Assembly: GCA_016719785.1 (NCBI GenBank)
Contig: JADJYJ010000031.1
Location: 62,001-126,000, forward strand
Source of the DNA: Candidatus Amarolinea dominans
GTDB taxonomy: Bacteria > Chloroflexota > Anaerolineae > SSC4 > Amarolineaceae
Direction: 5' to 3'
DNA length: 64,000 bases
Positions 42,505-50,502 of the stretch are shown one piece after another (the first letter of the stretch is position 1; every line of letters begins with the position of its first letter). The translations under genes were made by a program, and so were the position numbers. The notes under the pieces were generated by a model. The model did no database searches. It saw nothing but the letters and a program-made list of their open reading frames with translations, and was not told the origin of the DNA.

Positions 42505-43917
42505 ATGATTTTGTTCCTGACCGTTTTGCTGAGCATTGTCCAAGCCCAGGCCCTGCCCAGCACCATCACCGTCGCGCCCAACAGCCCGGTAACCAGCATT
42601 AGTGCGGCCATTGCCCGGGCTGCACCCGGTGACACCATCGAAGTGCAGGCTGGCGTCTACCCGGAACACGTGGTCATTGACAAACCGCTGACCCTGGTGG
42701 GCCTGGGCAACCCGGTGATTGACGGCGGCGGCGTCGGCATCATCGTCCTCATCACCGCGCCTGACGTCACGTTGCGCGGCTTCACCCTGCGCAACAGCGG
42801 CCGTTTGCTCGAACATGAAGACGGTGGCATCGAAAGCCAGGCCGAACGAACGGTCATCGAAGGCAACCACCTGGAAAATGTCCTCTTTGGCATCTACCTC
42901 AACAACGCCGCGAGCGGCATTGTGCGCGGCAATTTCGTGCGCGGCATGGATCTGCCCTCCGCCCATCGCGGCGACCTGGTTCGCTTCTGGTACAGCCACG
43001 ACAGCCTGCTGGAAGATAACACGACCGAGAACGGCCGCGATGCGGTGATCTGGTTCTCCAGCAACGTCATGATTCGCAACAACGTGATTCGCAACGGGCG
43101 ATACGGCCTGCACTTCATGTTTTGCGATAATAACACGCTGATCGGCAACCGACTGGAAGGCAATTCGGTCGGCATCTATCTCATGAATAGCAAGAACCTC
43201 ACCCTCACCGGCAACACGATGGCGCGCAGCCGCGGCCCCAGCGGTTACGGCTTGGGGCTGAAGGATATGGACGGCGTGCAGGCCGAGGGCAACCGCTTCC
43301 TGGATAACCGGGTGGCGATTTACCTGGACAACCCGCCGTCAGCCACCGGCATTACCGACCAGTTTCACCTGAACCTGTTTGCTCACAATGACATCGGTAT
43401 CCTGTTTCTACCACACGTGCGCAACACCCAGTTGTGGGACAACATCTTCTGGGAAAACACCGAGCAGGTGGCAATTCAGGGCGGCGGCGAGCTCAAGGGG
43501 AACCTGTGGCAGAAGGATGGCCGCGGCAACTATTGGAGCGATTACACCGGTTTCGACGCCAATGAGGACGGCATCGGCGACCTTGCTTACAAGTCCACAA
43601 GCCTGTTCGAGAACCTGATGGACCGCTATCCGGGCCTGCGCCTGTTCAATCTCAGTCCGGCTACCGATGCCATTGACCTGGCCGCGCGCGCCTTCCCCAT
43701 CACGCAGCCGCGGCCCAAGATGAGTGATGCCAACCCCCTGATGAACCCGCCGGTCATCCCGCCCGGCCCCGGTATGACGCGCTCGCCGCGGGCGCCAGCG
43801 CTGGCCGTGGCCCTGGGGTTGCTGGCCCTGGCCGCCGCCATCCTGACGATCGCCTACCCCCAACCACAAATTCGACGCCGGCTGACCATGTTCCGGCACA
43901 AGCAGGCCACACCATGA
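42505..43917 (+). CDS. nosD: copper-sulfur cofactor maturation protein NosD
   Basis: 470 residues from ATG 42505 (a TTG lies at 42499). Sec signal 'ILFLTVLLSIVQAQA', then a right-handed beta-helix of CASH repeats ('AIARAAPGDTIEVQAGVYPE', 'GFTLRNSGRLLEHEDGGIES', 'NNVIRNGRYGLHFMFCDNNT', 'NRLEGNSVGIYLMNSKNLT'), and a C-terminal membrane helix ('ALAVALGLLALAAAILTIAY'). It works outside the membrane with the NosFY transporter to supply sulfur for the CuZ centre of NosZ. The last 4 bases overlap nosF (ATGA). Confidence 0.93.
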   Translation: MILFLTVLLSIVQAQALPSTITVAPNSPVTSISAAIARAAPGDTIEVQAGVYPEHVVIDKPLTLVGLGNPVIDGGGVGIIVLITAPDVTLRGFTLRNSGRLLEHEDGGIESQAERTVIEGNHLENVLFGIYLNNAASGIVRGNFVRGMDLPSAHRGDLVRFWYSHDSLLEDNTTENGRDAVIWFSSNVMIRNNVIRNGRYGLHFMFCDNNTLIGNRLEGNSVGIYLMNSKNLTLTGNTMARSRGPSGYGLGLKDMDGVQAEGNRFLDNRVAIYLDNPPSATGITDQFHLNLFAHNDIGILFLPHVRNTQLWDNIFWENTEQVAIQGGGELKGNLWQKDGRGNYWSDYTGFDANEDGIGDLAYKSTSLFENLMDRYPGLRLFNLSPATDAIDLAARAFPITQPRPKMSDANPLMNPPVIPPGPGMTRSPRAPALAVALGLLALAAAILTIAYPQPQIRRRLTMFRHKQATP

Positions 43918-44804
43918 ACACCTCACCATCCTCCCCGCTTCCTTCCACCGGCATGATTCGGGTTGCCAACCTTGAAAAGCGCTTCGGCAAGACGACGGTT
44001 GTCACCGACCTTAGTTTCGAGGTTGCCGCCGGTGAAGCATTGGCGCTGTGGGGTGCCAACGGCGCCGGCAAGACGACAGCCATCAAATGCGTGCTCGGCT
44101 TGCTCCACTACCGGGGCAGCATCAGCATCAACGGTTTGGATGCCCGTCGGCGGGGGCGTGACGCTCGCCGCCAACTCGGCTATGTGCCCCAGGAACTCGC
44201 CTTTTACGACGACCTGACTGCGCTGGCTACCGCGCAGTTCTATGGTCGTCTCAAGCATGTGCCGCCCGCGCGGGCGCATGCGGTCCTGGCCCAGGTTGGC
44301 CTGGCCGACCATGCCGGCAAGCCGGTCAGTGCGCTCTCCGGCGGCATGAAACAACGGCTGGCCCTGGCCCTGGCCCTCCTGGCCGACCCGCCGGTGCTCG
44401 TGCTCGATGAGCCAACCTCCAACCTGGATACCCTGGCCCGTGACCAGTTTCTGCAACTCCTGGTTGAGGTCAAAGCATCCGGCAAGACGATCCTCTTCAC
44501 CTCGCACCGCCTGGAAGAGGTGGAGGCCCTGGCCGACCGCGCGCTGGTGCTTGAGAAAGGTAAACTGATCGCCCAAGTGCCGGCGGTCAATCTGGCCGGG
44601 ACGGTCGGCCTCAAGAGTCGGGTCAAGCTCTATCTGCCCGACGCCGCGCTGGACGCGGCGCTGGAGGTCCTCACCCGCGATGGCTTCAGCGCCTCGCGCA
44701 ACGGTACCGGCATCTACGTGGATGTGCAGCCCGGTCACAAGGCGCAGCCGATACAGGCCCTGGCCGCGGCCCAGATCACCGTGCGCGATTTCGAAGTCAT
44801 CTGA
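43914..44804 (+). CDS. nosF: NosF ABC transporter ATPase
   Basis: 296 residues. Walker A 'ALWGANGAGKTTAIKCVLGL', Q-loop 'LGYVPQELAFYDDLT', signature 'VSALSGGMKQRLALALALL', Walker B 'PVLVLDEPTSNLD', H-loop 'TILFTSHRLEEVEALADR'. The first ~14 residues are an extra Ser/Pro stretch, so ATG 43953 ('MIRVANLEKRFG') could also be the start, but the ATGA overlap with nosD favours 43914. Cytoplasmic motor of the NosDFY machinery that feeds CuZ assembly. Confidence 0.94.
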   Translation: MNTSPSSPLPSTGMIRVANLEKRFGKTTVVTDLSFEVAAGEALALWGANGAGKTTAIKCVLGLLHYRGSISINGLDARRRGRDARRQLGYVPQELAFYDDLTALATAQFYGRLKHVPPARAHAVLAQVGLADHAGKPVSALSGGMKQRLALALALLADPPVLVLDEPTSNLDTLARDQFLQLLVEVKASGKTILFTSHRLEEVEALADRALVLEKGKLIAQVPAVNLAGTVGLKSRVKLYLPDAALDAALEVLTRDGFSASRNGTGIYVDVQPGHKAQPIQALAAAQITVRDFEVI

Positions 44805-44813
44805 GGCAAACCC

Positions 44814-45641
44814 ATGGATTTCCAGAATGTGGCAACGCTGCTGCAAAAAGAACTGCGCGATTCCCTGCGCAATCGCTGGTTCGTGCTCTACACCGTGGCC
44901 TTCACCGTGCTGGCGCTGGGGCTTTCGTTCCTGGCCCTGTCCGGCGCCGGCATCGTCGGGTTCGCCGGTTTTGGGCGCACAGCCGCCAGCCTGATCAACC
45001 TGGTCCTCCTGATTGTGCCCCTGATGGCGCTGACCGTCGGCGCGCAGAGTCTGGCGGCCGAGTCCGAGCGGGGCACCCTGAGCTACTTGTTGGCGCAGCC
45101 CGTCACCCGCCTGGAAGTCTTCGTGGGCAAGTACCTGGGGCTGGCCCTGGCTATCCTGGCCGCGCTGACGCTCGGTTTCGGCATCTCCGGGCTGGTCATG
45201 GTGGCGAACGGCATGGCCTACGCCGAGTCGTACCTGGTCCTCGTTGGCCTGGCGTTCCTGCTGGCCCTGACCATGCTCAGCGTCGGCTTCGTCATCTCGG
45301 CCTTTGCCCACAAGGCCGGCATCGCCATCGGCATCTCCCTCTTCCTCTGGTTGACCTTCGTCTTCCTGGGCGACCTGGGCATGATGGGGACAGCCGTTTC
45401 GATGCGGCTGAAAATTGCCGATCTGTTCCTGCTGGCCAGCGCCAACCCGCTGCAGGTGTTCAAGATGGCCTCCATCCTGAGCATCAACGCGACGCTGGAT
45501 GTGTTGGGACCGGCCGGTCTCTACGCGCTGCAAACCTACGGCGACAGCCTGCTGTGGGTGTTCCTGGCCGTGCTCCTGGTTTGGGTTCTCGTGCCCCTAC
45601 TGGTGGCCTATGGTCGGTTTAGGCAGCGGGGTGATTTTTGA
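44814..45641 (+). CDS. nosY: NosY ABC transporter permease
   Basis: 275 residues, six predicted membrane helices (for example 'WFVLYTVAFTVLALGLSFLA', 'LINLVLLIVPLMALTVGAQS', 'YLGLALAILAALTLGFGISG', 'LLWVFLAVLLVWVLVPLLVA'). ABC-2 type pattern with 'ESERGTLSYLLAQPVTRLEVFVGK'. It lies 9 bp after nosF and is the membrane partner of NosF in NosDFY. Confidence 0.93.
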   Translation: MDFQNVATLLQKELRDSLRNRWFVLYTVAFTVLALGLSFLALSGAGIVGFAGFGRTAASLINLVLLIVPLMALTVGAQSLAAESERGTLSYLLAQPVTRLEVFVGKYLGLALAILAALTLGFGISGLVMVANGMAYAESYLVLVGLAFLLALTMLSVGFVISAFAHKAGIAIGISLFLWLTFVFLGDLGMMGTAVSMRLKIADLFLLASANPLQVFKMASILSINATLDVLGPAGLYALQTYGDSLLWVFLAVLLVWVLVPLLVAYGRFRQRGDF

Positions 45642-45716
45642 GCGCCCCGCGCTAGTTTTCTATGATGAACTGTGCCTCATCACGTTGAACCTTTAGAAAG
45701 GCAAGATTGATTGGCT

Positions 45717-46232
45717 ATGAAAATGCGTGTTACCCTTCTGGTGATGGTTGTTCTGACTCTGCTGTTGGCGGGTTGCAGCCAGGCAACCGAGATCAAACCG
45801 CCGACGATTCGCTATGGCGAAGACAAGTGCGCCGACTGCGATATGATTATCAACGACGAGCGTTTTGCTGCCGCGGCGATTCGTGAAATCAGCGCGGGCG
45901 ACTATGAGAGCCTGCTCTTCGATGACATCGGCGATCTGGTGCGTTACCTGGCGCAGCACAAGGATCAGACATTCGTGGCCTCCTATGTCCACGATTATGA
46001 TACGAAGGCTTGGATCGAGGCCGAGAAGGCCGTTTACGTGGACAGCGATACCCTCAAGACGCCAATGGCAACCGGACTGGCCGCCAGCTCCAGCCAGGGT
46101 GGAGCCGAGGCCCTGGCCGCTCAATGGAACGGCACAATCATGGACTGGGAAGCAGTCAAGGCCCAGGGCGGCACCATGCGCAGCGGCATGGGCGGAATGG
46201 GCGGCAGCAATCAGCCGACGCCCACCAAGTAG
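45717..46232 (+). CDS. nosL: NosL copper-chaperone lipoprotein
   Basis: 171 residues from ATG 45717; TTG 45711 sits 9 bases after AAAGG and is an alternative start. Lipobox 'LLLAGC' (Cys20). 'YGEDKCADCDMIINDERFAA' holds the conserved CxxCxM copper site of NosL; 'LFDDIGDLVRYLA' and 'HDYDTKAWIEAEKAVYV' follow the family order. NosL delivers Cu(I) to apo-NosZ outside the membrane. The C-terminus has a Met/Gly stretch ('MRSGMGGMGGSNQPTP'), which could add copper ligands. Confidence 0.95.
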   Translation: MKMRVTLLVMVVLTLLLAGCSQATEIKPPTIRYGEDKCADCDMIINDERFAAAAIREISAGDYESLLFDDIGDLVRYLAQHKDQTFVASYVHDYDTKAWIEAEKAVYVDSDTLKTPMATGLAASSSQGGAEALAAQWNGTIMDWEAVKAQGGTMRSGMGGMGGSNQPTPTK

Positions 46233-46248
46233 GCAGGCTCATAGAGCG

Positions 46249-46270
46249 GACACGATCTCCCGATCGTGTC
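46249..46270 (+). terminator. terminator-like hairpin after nosL
   Basis: GACACGATC-TCCC-GATCGTGTC, 9-bp perfect stem with a 4-base loop, then TTCCC. It lies 16 bp after the nosL stop. The weak T run makes it modest. Confidence 0.5.
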
Positions 46271-46323
46271 TTCCCTGCCACCTTGTTCGCACCTTGCGCA
46301 GTGTGTCACAAGTGTTTGCAGGA

Positions 46324-46352
46324 TTGACGAAATCGGCGCTTTGTAGTATGCT
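46324..46352 (+). promoter_or_regulatory. sigma70-type promoter of the cytochrome c gene
   Basis: TTGACG (46324-46329), exactly 17 bp, TATGCT (46347-46352), about 90 bp upstream of ATG 46444. This suggests the cytochrome can be expressed apart from nosZ-nosL. Confidence 0.6.
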
Positions 46353-46443
46353 TTGGTCTGCGCTGCGCAAGACGCAGTCTCTGCCCAATGTGGCGCAACA
46401 GAAAATACACCTTTTCTCATTGACATGGAGGAGAACACATCGT

Positions 46444-46875
46444 ATGCGAAAATTGTGGTTGATTGCAGTATTGGCGATCGTCGTTTTGTCCCTGGCTGCC
46501 TGCGGCGGAGGAGCCGCGACGCCCGCTCCGGCCAAGCCGACCGAAGCGCCGAAGGCCACTGAGGCGCCCAAGGCACCGCCGGCCGCAACGGGCGACGCGG
46601 TCGCCGGTAAGAAGCTGTACGACTCGGCCTGCATTGCCTGCCATGGCCCTGATGCCGTGGGCGTGCAGGGTCTGGGCAAATCCTGGGTCACTTCGGAATT
46701 CGTCAAGACACAAACCGATGCCCAGATCTTAGATTTCGTCAAGAAGGGTCGCCCCGCTACGGATCCGGCTAACACCACCGGTGTGGATATGCCTTCTAAG
46801 GGCGGCAACCCGGCGCTGACCGATCAGAACCTGCAGGACATCATTGCCTACATGCGCAGCATCAACAAGCCATAA
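46444..46875 (+). CDS. lipoprotein monohaem cytochrome c
   Basis: 143 residues from ATG 46444 with GGAGGAG upstream. Lipobox 'LSLAAC' (Cys20), then an Ala/Pro-rich tether ('KPTEAPKATEAPKAP'), then a class I cytochrome c: haem site 'CIACH' and axial Met in 'GVDMPSKGGNPALTDQ'. Membrane-anchored, extracytoplasmic. Its place after nosL and the presence of a NosZ CuA domain make it the likely electron donor to NosZ, as proposed for cytochromes of other clade II clusters. It has its own promoter match. Confidence 0.9.
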   Translation: MRKLWLIAVLAIVVLSLAACGGGAATPAPAKPTEAPKATEAPKAPPAATGDAVAGKKLYDSACIACHGPDAVGVQGLGKSWVTSEFVKTQTDAQILDFVKKGRPATDPANTTGVDMPSKGGNPALTDQNLQDIIAYMRSINKP

Positions 46876-46929
46876 CGACGTTGCGTCTCAGCCAACAGCA
46901 AGTTGACTGCTGACGCCGCACATGAAGCA

Positions 46930-46966
46930 GAGAAGGCCGGAGATGAAATTCATCTCCGGCCTTCTC
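46930..46966 (+). terminator. strong hairpin after the cytochrome c gene
   Basis: GAGAAGGCCGGAGATGAA and its exact complement are separated by a single A (46930-46966); the working loop is about five bases. No T run follows. It stands 54 bp after the cytochrome stop. Confidence 0.55.
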
Positions 46967-46972
46967 GCGTCC

Positions 46973-47004
46973 CAACGCCGTCCGGCCAGGAGACCAGGCC
47001 TACA
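46973..47004 (+). repeat. REP-like palindromic element, copy 1
   Basis: 32-bp unit beginning CAACGCCGTCCGGCCAGG and ending GCCTACA. It matches, with a few differences, the units at 54117-54148 and (inverted) 63495-63526. It contains a GTCCGG...-type stem. Confidence 0.75.
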
Positions 47005-47121
47005 GGTGAAGCGAGTTGGGGCAGGAACCGACATGACAAAAGTCGCAGACAACGGCCGGGCATGGCGCGATGATTTGGACGAGGGTTCACCCTCATCAAG
47101 AACTGAAGGACACGATCTTCC

Positions 47122-47562
47122 ATGCCTACGTTTACCCGTTGGTGCATCAAGACTGCATTTCTTTACTTCACCATCGCTGTCTTGATCTTCGCCGTCTTGC
47201 TCTGGTCGCAGGTGCTTACGCTGCCGCCGGTTGTGGCTGCGCTGCGCCCCGTGGCCTACCACCTGTTGATGGTCGGCTGGGCCAGCCAGCTCATTTTCGG
47301 CATTGTCTTCTGGATGTTTCCACGCCTCAGCAAGGAACAACCGCGGGGTAACGAACGCGCCGCGTGGTTTGTCTACGCAGCCTTGAACAGCGGACTGCTG
47401 CTGCGCCTGTTGGCCGAGCCGCTGCAGATCATCCAGCCAGCGCCGGTCTGGGGCTGGACTCTGGTAGCGTCCGGGCTGCTGCAGGTCAGCGCAGGCTGGG
47501 TTTTCGTCTGGAACTCGTGGTCGCGCGTCAAGCCGCTGGGCGGAGCAACAGGGAGCAAATAA
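47122..47562 (+). CDS. four-helix membrane protein A (haem-copper/NnrS-like half)
   Basis: 146 residues from ATG 47122 with AAGGA upstream. Four membrane helices. The second holds 'YHLLMVGWASQLIFGIVFWM' and is followed by 'FPRLSKEQPRGNERAAW'. The H-x3-GW-x2-Q-x3-G-x3-W-x-x-PR pattern recalls the metal/haem-ligand helix of haem-copper oxidase subunit I and NnrS proteins. It pairs with the next gene, a diverged copy, overlapping by one base (TAATG). Together they would form an eight-helix unit. Location after the nos cytochrome suggests a nitrogen-oxide or quinol-electron role, by inference only. Confidence 0.65.
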   Translation: MPTFTRWCIKTAFLYFTIAVLIFAVLLWSQVLTLPPVVAALRPVAYHLLMVGWASQLIFGIVFWMFPRLSKEQPRGNERAAWFVYAALNSGLLLRLLAEPLQIIQPAPVWGWTLVASGLLQVSAGWVFVWNSWSRVKPLGGATGSK

Positions 47563-47993
47563 TGCCCACCCTATCACGCTGGTTGGTACGCACGTCGTTT
47601 CTCTACCTGGCCGCCGGTTTCGGGCTGGGCGACCTCATCCTGACGGCCAAAGGGCTTGGTATCCTGCCCGGCATCTGGGTCTGGCTGCCGGCGCATGTCT
47701 TCCTGGTTCTCTTCGGCTGGATCATTCAGTTCACCATGGGTGTTGCCTACTGGATCTTGCCGCGCTGGGGTGTGACCGAAGGCCGCAACCGCGGCAACGA
47801 CACGCTGCCGCGTATCAGTTATGTCAATTTTAACGTCGGGCTGCTCTGCCTGCTGCTGGCGCCGTGGCTGGCCAGCGCCTGGTCAAAGCCGGCCGCCGCC
47901 TGGTTCAACGCCGTTGGGGGCACACTCCTCGTCCTGGCCGTCGCCCTCTTCCTGACCCACGCCTGGCCGCGCATCAAGCCATTTTTGACGTGA
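47562..47993 (+). CDS. four-helix membrane protein B, paralogue of the preceding gene
   Basis: 143 residues from ATG 47562 (shared A of TAATG). Begins 'MPTLSRWLVRTSFLYLAAG', parallel to 'MPTFTRWCIKTAFLYFTIA' in the previous gene, then 'PAHVFLVLFGWIIQFTMGVA' and 'YWILPRWGVTEGRNRGND'. The conserved His, GW, Q, W and PR positions are kept. Four membrane helices. It arose by tandem duplication with protein A and is strictly coupled to it. Function not established. Confidence 0.65.
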   Translation: MPTLSRWLVRTSFLYLAAGFGLGDLILTAKGLGILPGIWVWLPAHVFLVLFGWIIQFTMGVAYWILPRWGVTEGRNRGNDTLPRISYVNFNVGLLCLLLAPWLASAWSKPAAAWFNAVGGTLLVLAVALFLTHAWPRIKPFLT

Positions 47994-48022
47994 GCAACAA
48001 TTTCTTCATCTCTCATCTTTTC

Positions 48023-48070
48023 CTATTTTCTATTTCCTATTTTCTATTTCCTATTTTCTATTTCCTATTT
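48023..48070. repeat. heptamer array (CTATTTT/CTATTTC)
   Basis: Seven 7-bp units alternating CTATTTT and CTATTTC. It ends 15 bp before a TATGAT (-10-like) at 48085-48090 and 110 bp before the gene at 48181. Confidence 0.9.
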
Positions 48071-48180
48071 GACCGCGCTTGTGGTATGATCGGGCTACAC
48101 CCAGTTGCCTCCCGATCGCTCAACATTCCAGGTTTGCAGCATCCATTTCAATCTCTCTTTGACAATTACGGAGGTAGATC

Positions 48181-48636
48181 ATGTCTGAGACAGTGTTACC
48201 GCAAGCTGATGAAGAACTCGTCGCACAGGTGCGTGGACTATTGGCCGGTGCGCCATCTTCATTTGAGGAGTACGAGGCCGGCGAGGGACGACGCGCCGTC
48301 GTTCCAGCCGATGTAACGCAAGCCACCGAGGCTGAACGGGCGCTGGAGCATCCGCAGGGTATCCTGGGCTGGCTCTGGGATCAGGTCGCGCGGGTGGCGA
48401 AAATGGTCATCTGCGGCCCCGAGGTCTACGACAGGCTGATCGTAGTCTCCGCGGATGAGATCAAGGCCAAGGTGGACGAACTGCTTGGCGAACTGATCGC
48501 CCGCATCACCGACCGGCTGCCGGTGTGGCTGCGCCCACTGGTGCCGCTGATTCGCCCCATCGTCGCGCAAGCCATCGCCTACGAAATTCATCGGGCGCTC
48601 AACCAGGGCTTGCAGACCTACTGCGGCGTGGTTTGA
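48181..48636 (+). CDS. hypothetical protein
   Basis: 151 residues from ATG 48181 with GGAGG 9 bases upstream. No recognised domain. The N-terminal third is acidic ('ADEELVAQVRGLLAGAPSSF'). The central part has 'HPQGILGWLWDQVARVAKMV'. The C-terminal half is a long amphipathic/hydrophobic helix set ('ELIARITDRLPVWLRPLVPL', 'IRPIVAQAIAYEIHRALNQG') without a clear membrane segment; it might associate with a membrane or oligomerise. It stands between a heptamer array and a strong terminator as a monocistronic unit. Confidence 0.6.
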   Translation: MSETVLPQADEELVAQVRGLLAGAPSSFEEYEAGEGRRAVVPADVTQATEAERALEHPQGILGWLWDQVARVAKMVICGPEVYDRLIVVSADEIKAKVDELLGELIARITDRLPVWLRPLVPLIRPIVAQAIAYEIHRALNQGLQTYCGVV

Positions 48637-48650
48637 ACGAATGATCAAAC

Positions 48651-48685
48651 AAGAAACCCGTTTTCTGAGAGAAAACGGGTTTCTT
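48651..48685. terminator. bidirectional intrinsic terminator
   Basis: AAGAAACCCGTTTTCT-GAG-AGAAAACGGGTTTCTT: a perfect 16-bp stem with a 3-base loop and T-rich ends on both strands, between convergent genes ending at 48636 and 48709. Confidence 0.85.
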
Positions 48686-48708
48686 GCGAATATCCTGCCG
48701 GCTGTGTC

Positions 48709-49485
48709 TTATCCGACAGGCAAAGCGCCCAGGCTGAAACCGCCATCCACCACCAGTACGCTGCCGGTCGTGAAGCTGGACGCGTCTGAGGCCAGGTAGA
48801 GCGCCGCGCCGGTCAGCTCCTGTGCAGGGGCGATGCGATGTTGCGGCGTGGCCTTCTCCAGCATTTGCTTCAACTGCGGATTGCCCCACAGCGCGGCCGA
48901 AAACTTGGTGCGGATGAAGCCAGGCGCCAGCGCGTTGACCTGGATGTTCTCCGGTCCCAGCTCAACCGCCAGGACTTTAGTCAACATGATGACCGCGGCC
49001 TTGCTCGTGCTGTAGACACCCATCAGCGGCCCAGGGTTGATGCCGGCAATCGAGGCCACATTGATGATCTTGCCGCCGCCCTGCTTGCGCATGACCGGTA
49101 CCACCGCTTTGGCCAGGTAGAAATAGCCCTTGACGTTGACCTCGAAAATCTTATCCCAATGACTGCCTTCGGCCGTCAGCAGCGGCCCAAAGTGCGGATT
49201 CGTGCCGGCGTTGTTGACGGCAATATCCACGCGGCCAAAGGTGGCCACGGCCTGCGCCACCACCGCCTCTGTATCGGCCTGTTGACCCGCGTGCGCGGCC
49301 AACGCCAACGCCTGCCCGCCGGCCGCCTTGATCTTATCGGCCACCAGGCTGACATTCTCCAGCTTGCGGCTGGTCAGCACCACCGCCGCGCCGGCCTGCG
49401 CGTAGGCCAGGGCGATGGCTTCGCCGATGCCACGCGACGCGCCGCTGATGATGGCTACCTTGCCCGTGAGATCGAACTGATTCAC
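48709..49485 (-). CDS. short-chain dehydrogenase/reductase (FabG-like)
   Basis: 258 residues from GTG 49485, supported by an AGAGGGA ribosome site and a GTGA overlap with the preceding methyltransferase. Classical SDR: 'KVAIISGASRGIGEAIALAY' (TGxxxGxG variant), 'VDIAVNNAGTNPHFGP' (NNAG), catalytic Ser in 'IINVASIAGINPGP', YxxxK in 'GVYSTSKAAVIML', 'ELTGAALYLASDASSFTTGS' and a C-terminal 'VVDGGF'. Such proteins reduce 3-oxoacyl or other keto groups with NAD(P)H. The substrate is not determined. Confidence 0.88.
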   Translation of the reverse strand: MNQFDLTGKVAIISGASRGIGEAIALAYAQAGAAVVLTSRKLENVSLVADKIKAAGGQALALAAHAGQQADTEAVVAQAVATFGRVDIAVNNAGTNPHFGPLLTAEGSHWDKIFEVNVKGYFYLAKAVVPVMRKQGGGKIINVASIAGINPGPLMGVYSTSKAAVIMLTKVLAVELGPENIQVNALAPGFIRTKFSAALWGNPQLKQMLEKATPQHRIAPAQELTGAALYLASDASSFTTGSVLVVDGGFSLGALPVG

Positions 49486-50084
49486 GTATCGTCCCTCTTG
49501 AAGAGATACCAGGCCGAAGCATGCGCCCCTTCCTGGCCGCGTTGAACCCACAGCGACTGCCAGGCCGGCGCCAACAGCGCTTCGACTTGCGGTTGGTCCA
49601 GGCCAAACGAGGCCGCGTCCCCGTTCAGGCGCTGGGCGCCGCGGGCGTAGAGCAAAAAGTGTGCGCCTGGCTTCGTGTAACGCGTGAGATACATGGCATA
49701 GCTCTGCTGTTCGGCCGGCGTCAGGCTGTGCAGGCAGCCGATGTCCAGGGCCAGATCATAGCGGATACCGGCCCAGCGCCAATCGGTCACGTCAGCCACC
49801 ATGAAACAGGCCTGCTGGCGCAGGGCAGGCACTTCCTGTGCGGCCCGCCGCCTGGCGCGCCGGATGGCGATCGGCTCGCTATCCACCCCGACCACCTGCC
49901 AACCATGACGAATCAGAAAAATCGCATTGAGACCGGTGCCGCAGCCCAGGTCTACGGCGCAGCCGGGCGTCAGCTCACCCGATTGCACCAGGCGAATCAC
50001 CTCCGGCGGGGTGACGCCGGTGTCCCAGGGCGCTTTACCGGTCAGGTATGCCATCCAGAACAACATTTTGCGTTTCCACGCCAT
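49482..50084 (-). CDS. class I SAM-dependent methyltransferase
   Basis: 200 residues, ATG 50084. 'VDLGCGTGLNAIFLIRHGWQ' is motif I, 'VVGVDSEPIAIRRARRRA' motif II, 'YDLALDIGCLHSLTPAEQQS' motif III/IV, resembling thiopurine-methyltransferase-like and TehB-like small-molecule enzymes. N-terminal 'KAPWDTGVTPPEVIRLVQSG' is typical of that group. Coupled to the SDR gene by a GTGA overlap. Substrate unknown. Confidence 0.82.
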   Translation of the reverse strand: MAWKRKMLFWMAYLTGKAPWDTGVTPPEVIRLVQSGELTPGCAVDLGCGTGLNAIFLIRHGWQVVGVDSEPIAIRRARRRAAQEVPALRQQACFMVADVTDWRWAGIRYDLALDIGCLHSLTPAEQQSYAMYLTRYTKPGAHFLLYARGAQRLNGDAASFGLDQPQVEALLAPAWQSLWVQRGQEGAHASAWYLFKRDDT

Positions 50085-50167
50085 ACGCGTACCACCTTAT
50101 GTGCTGTGCCGGGCGAACGAACGTAGGGGCCAGGCTTGGCCGCATGGTGCGGCCAAACCCAGCCGAG

Positions 50168-50443
50168 CTAAGGACGTCGCTGCATCTGTACGACTTCCCA
50201 GATGCCCTCACTCAGGTTAATCACGGACAGGCAGGAATTGCAGTTTGCCACATCCGTCGCCGCCTTGCGCGCCAGATGACCGCAGGTGGGGCACACCACT
50301 GCCTTGCGCTGCGCTTCCTGGCGCACCAGCAGCCGGATCACATCATCGGTGGATGCGAGATGCATCTCGTCCTTCAGCATCTCCACCACTTCTTGCTCCT
50401 GGTCATTCAACTGCATACTGACATGAAATTCGTTTGCCATCAT
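50168..50443 (-). CDS. small RHH-like/zinc-ribbon protein
   Basis: 91 residues from ATG 50443 (or 50440, better spaced from AGAGGAAG). Residues ~5-45 ('FHVSMQLNDQEQEVVEMLKD', then 'LASTDDVIRLLVRQEAQRK') fit a ribbon-helix-helix DNA-binding motif. Residues ~50-75 form a zinc ribbon with CPTCG and CNSC pairs. The longer frame upstream (to 51091) is antisense of the flavoenzyme gene and is rejected. It may be a small regulator. No partner is evident from context. Confidence 0.62.
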   Translation of the reverse strand: MMANEFHVSMQLNDQEQEVVEMLKDEMHLASTDDVIRLLVRQEAQRKAVVCPTCGHLARKAATDVANCNSCLSVINLSEGIWEVVQMQRRP

Positions 50444-50502
50444 CTTCCTCTTATTGATTAGGGAACTCGTCTGAATATAGCCGAAAAACAGGTTGTTGTC
50501 AA

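Noticed and set aside
43923..45533. 536-residue minus-strand frame
   Set aside because: Antisense to nosF and nosY; low-complexity composition typical of GC-rich shadow frames.
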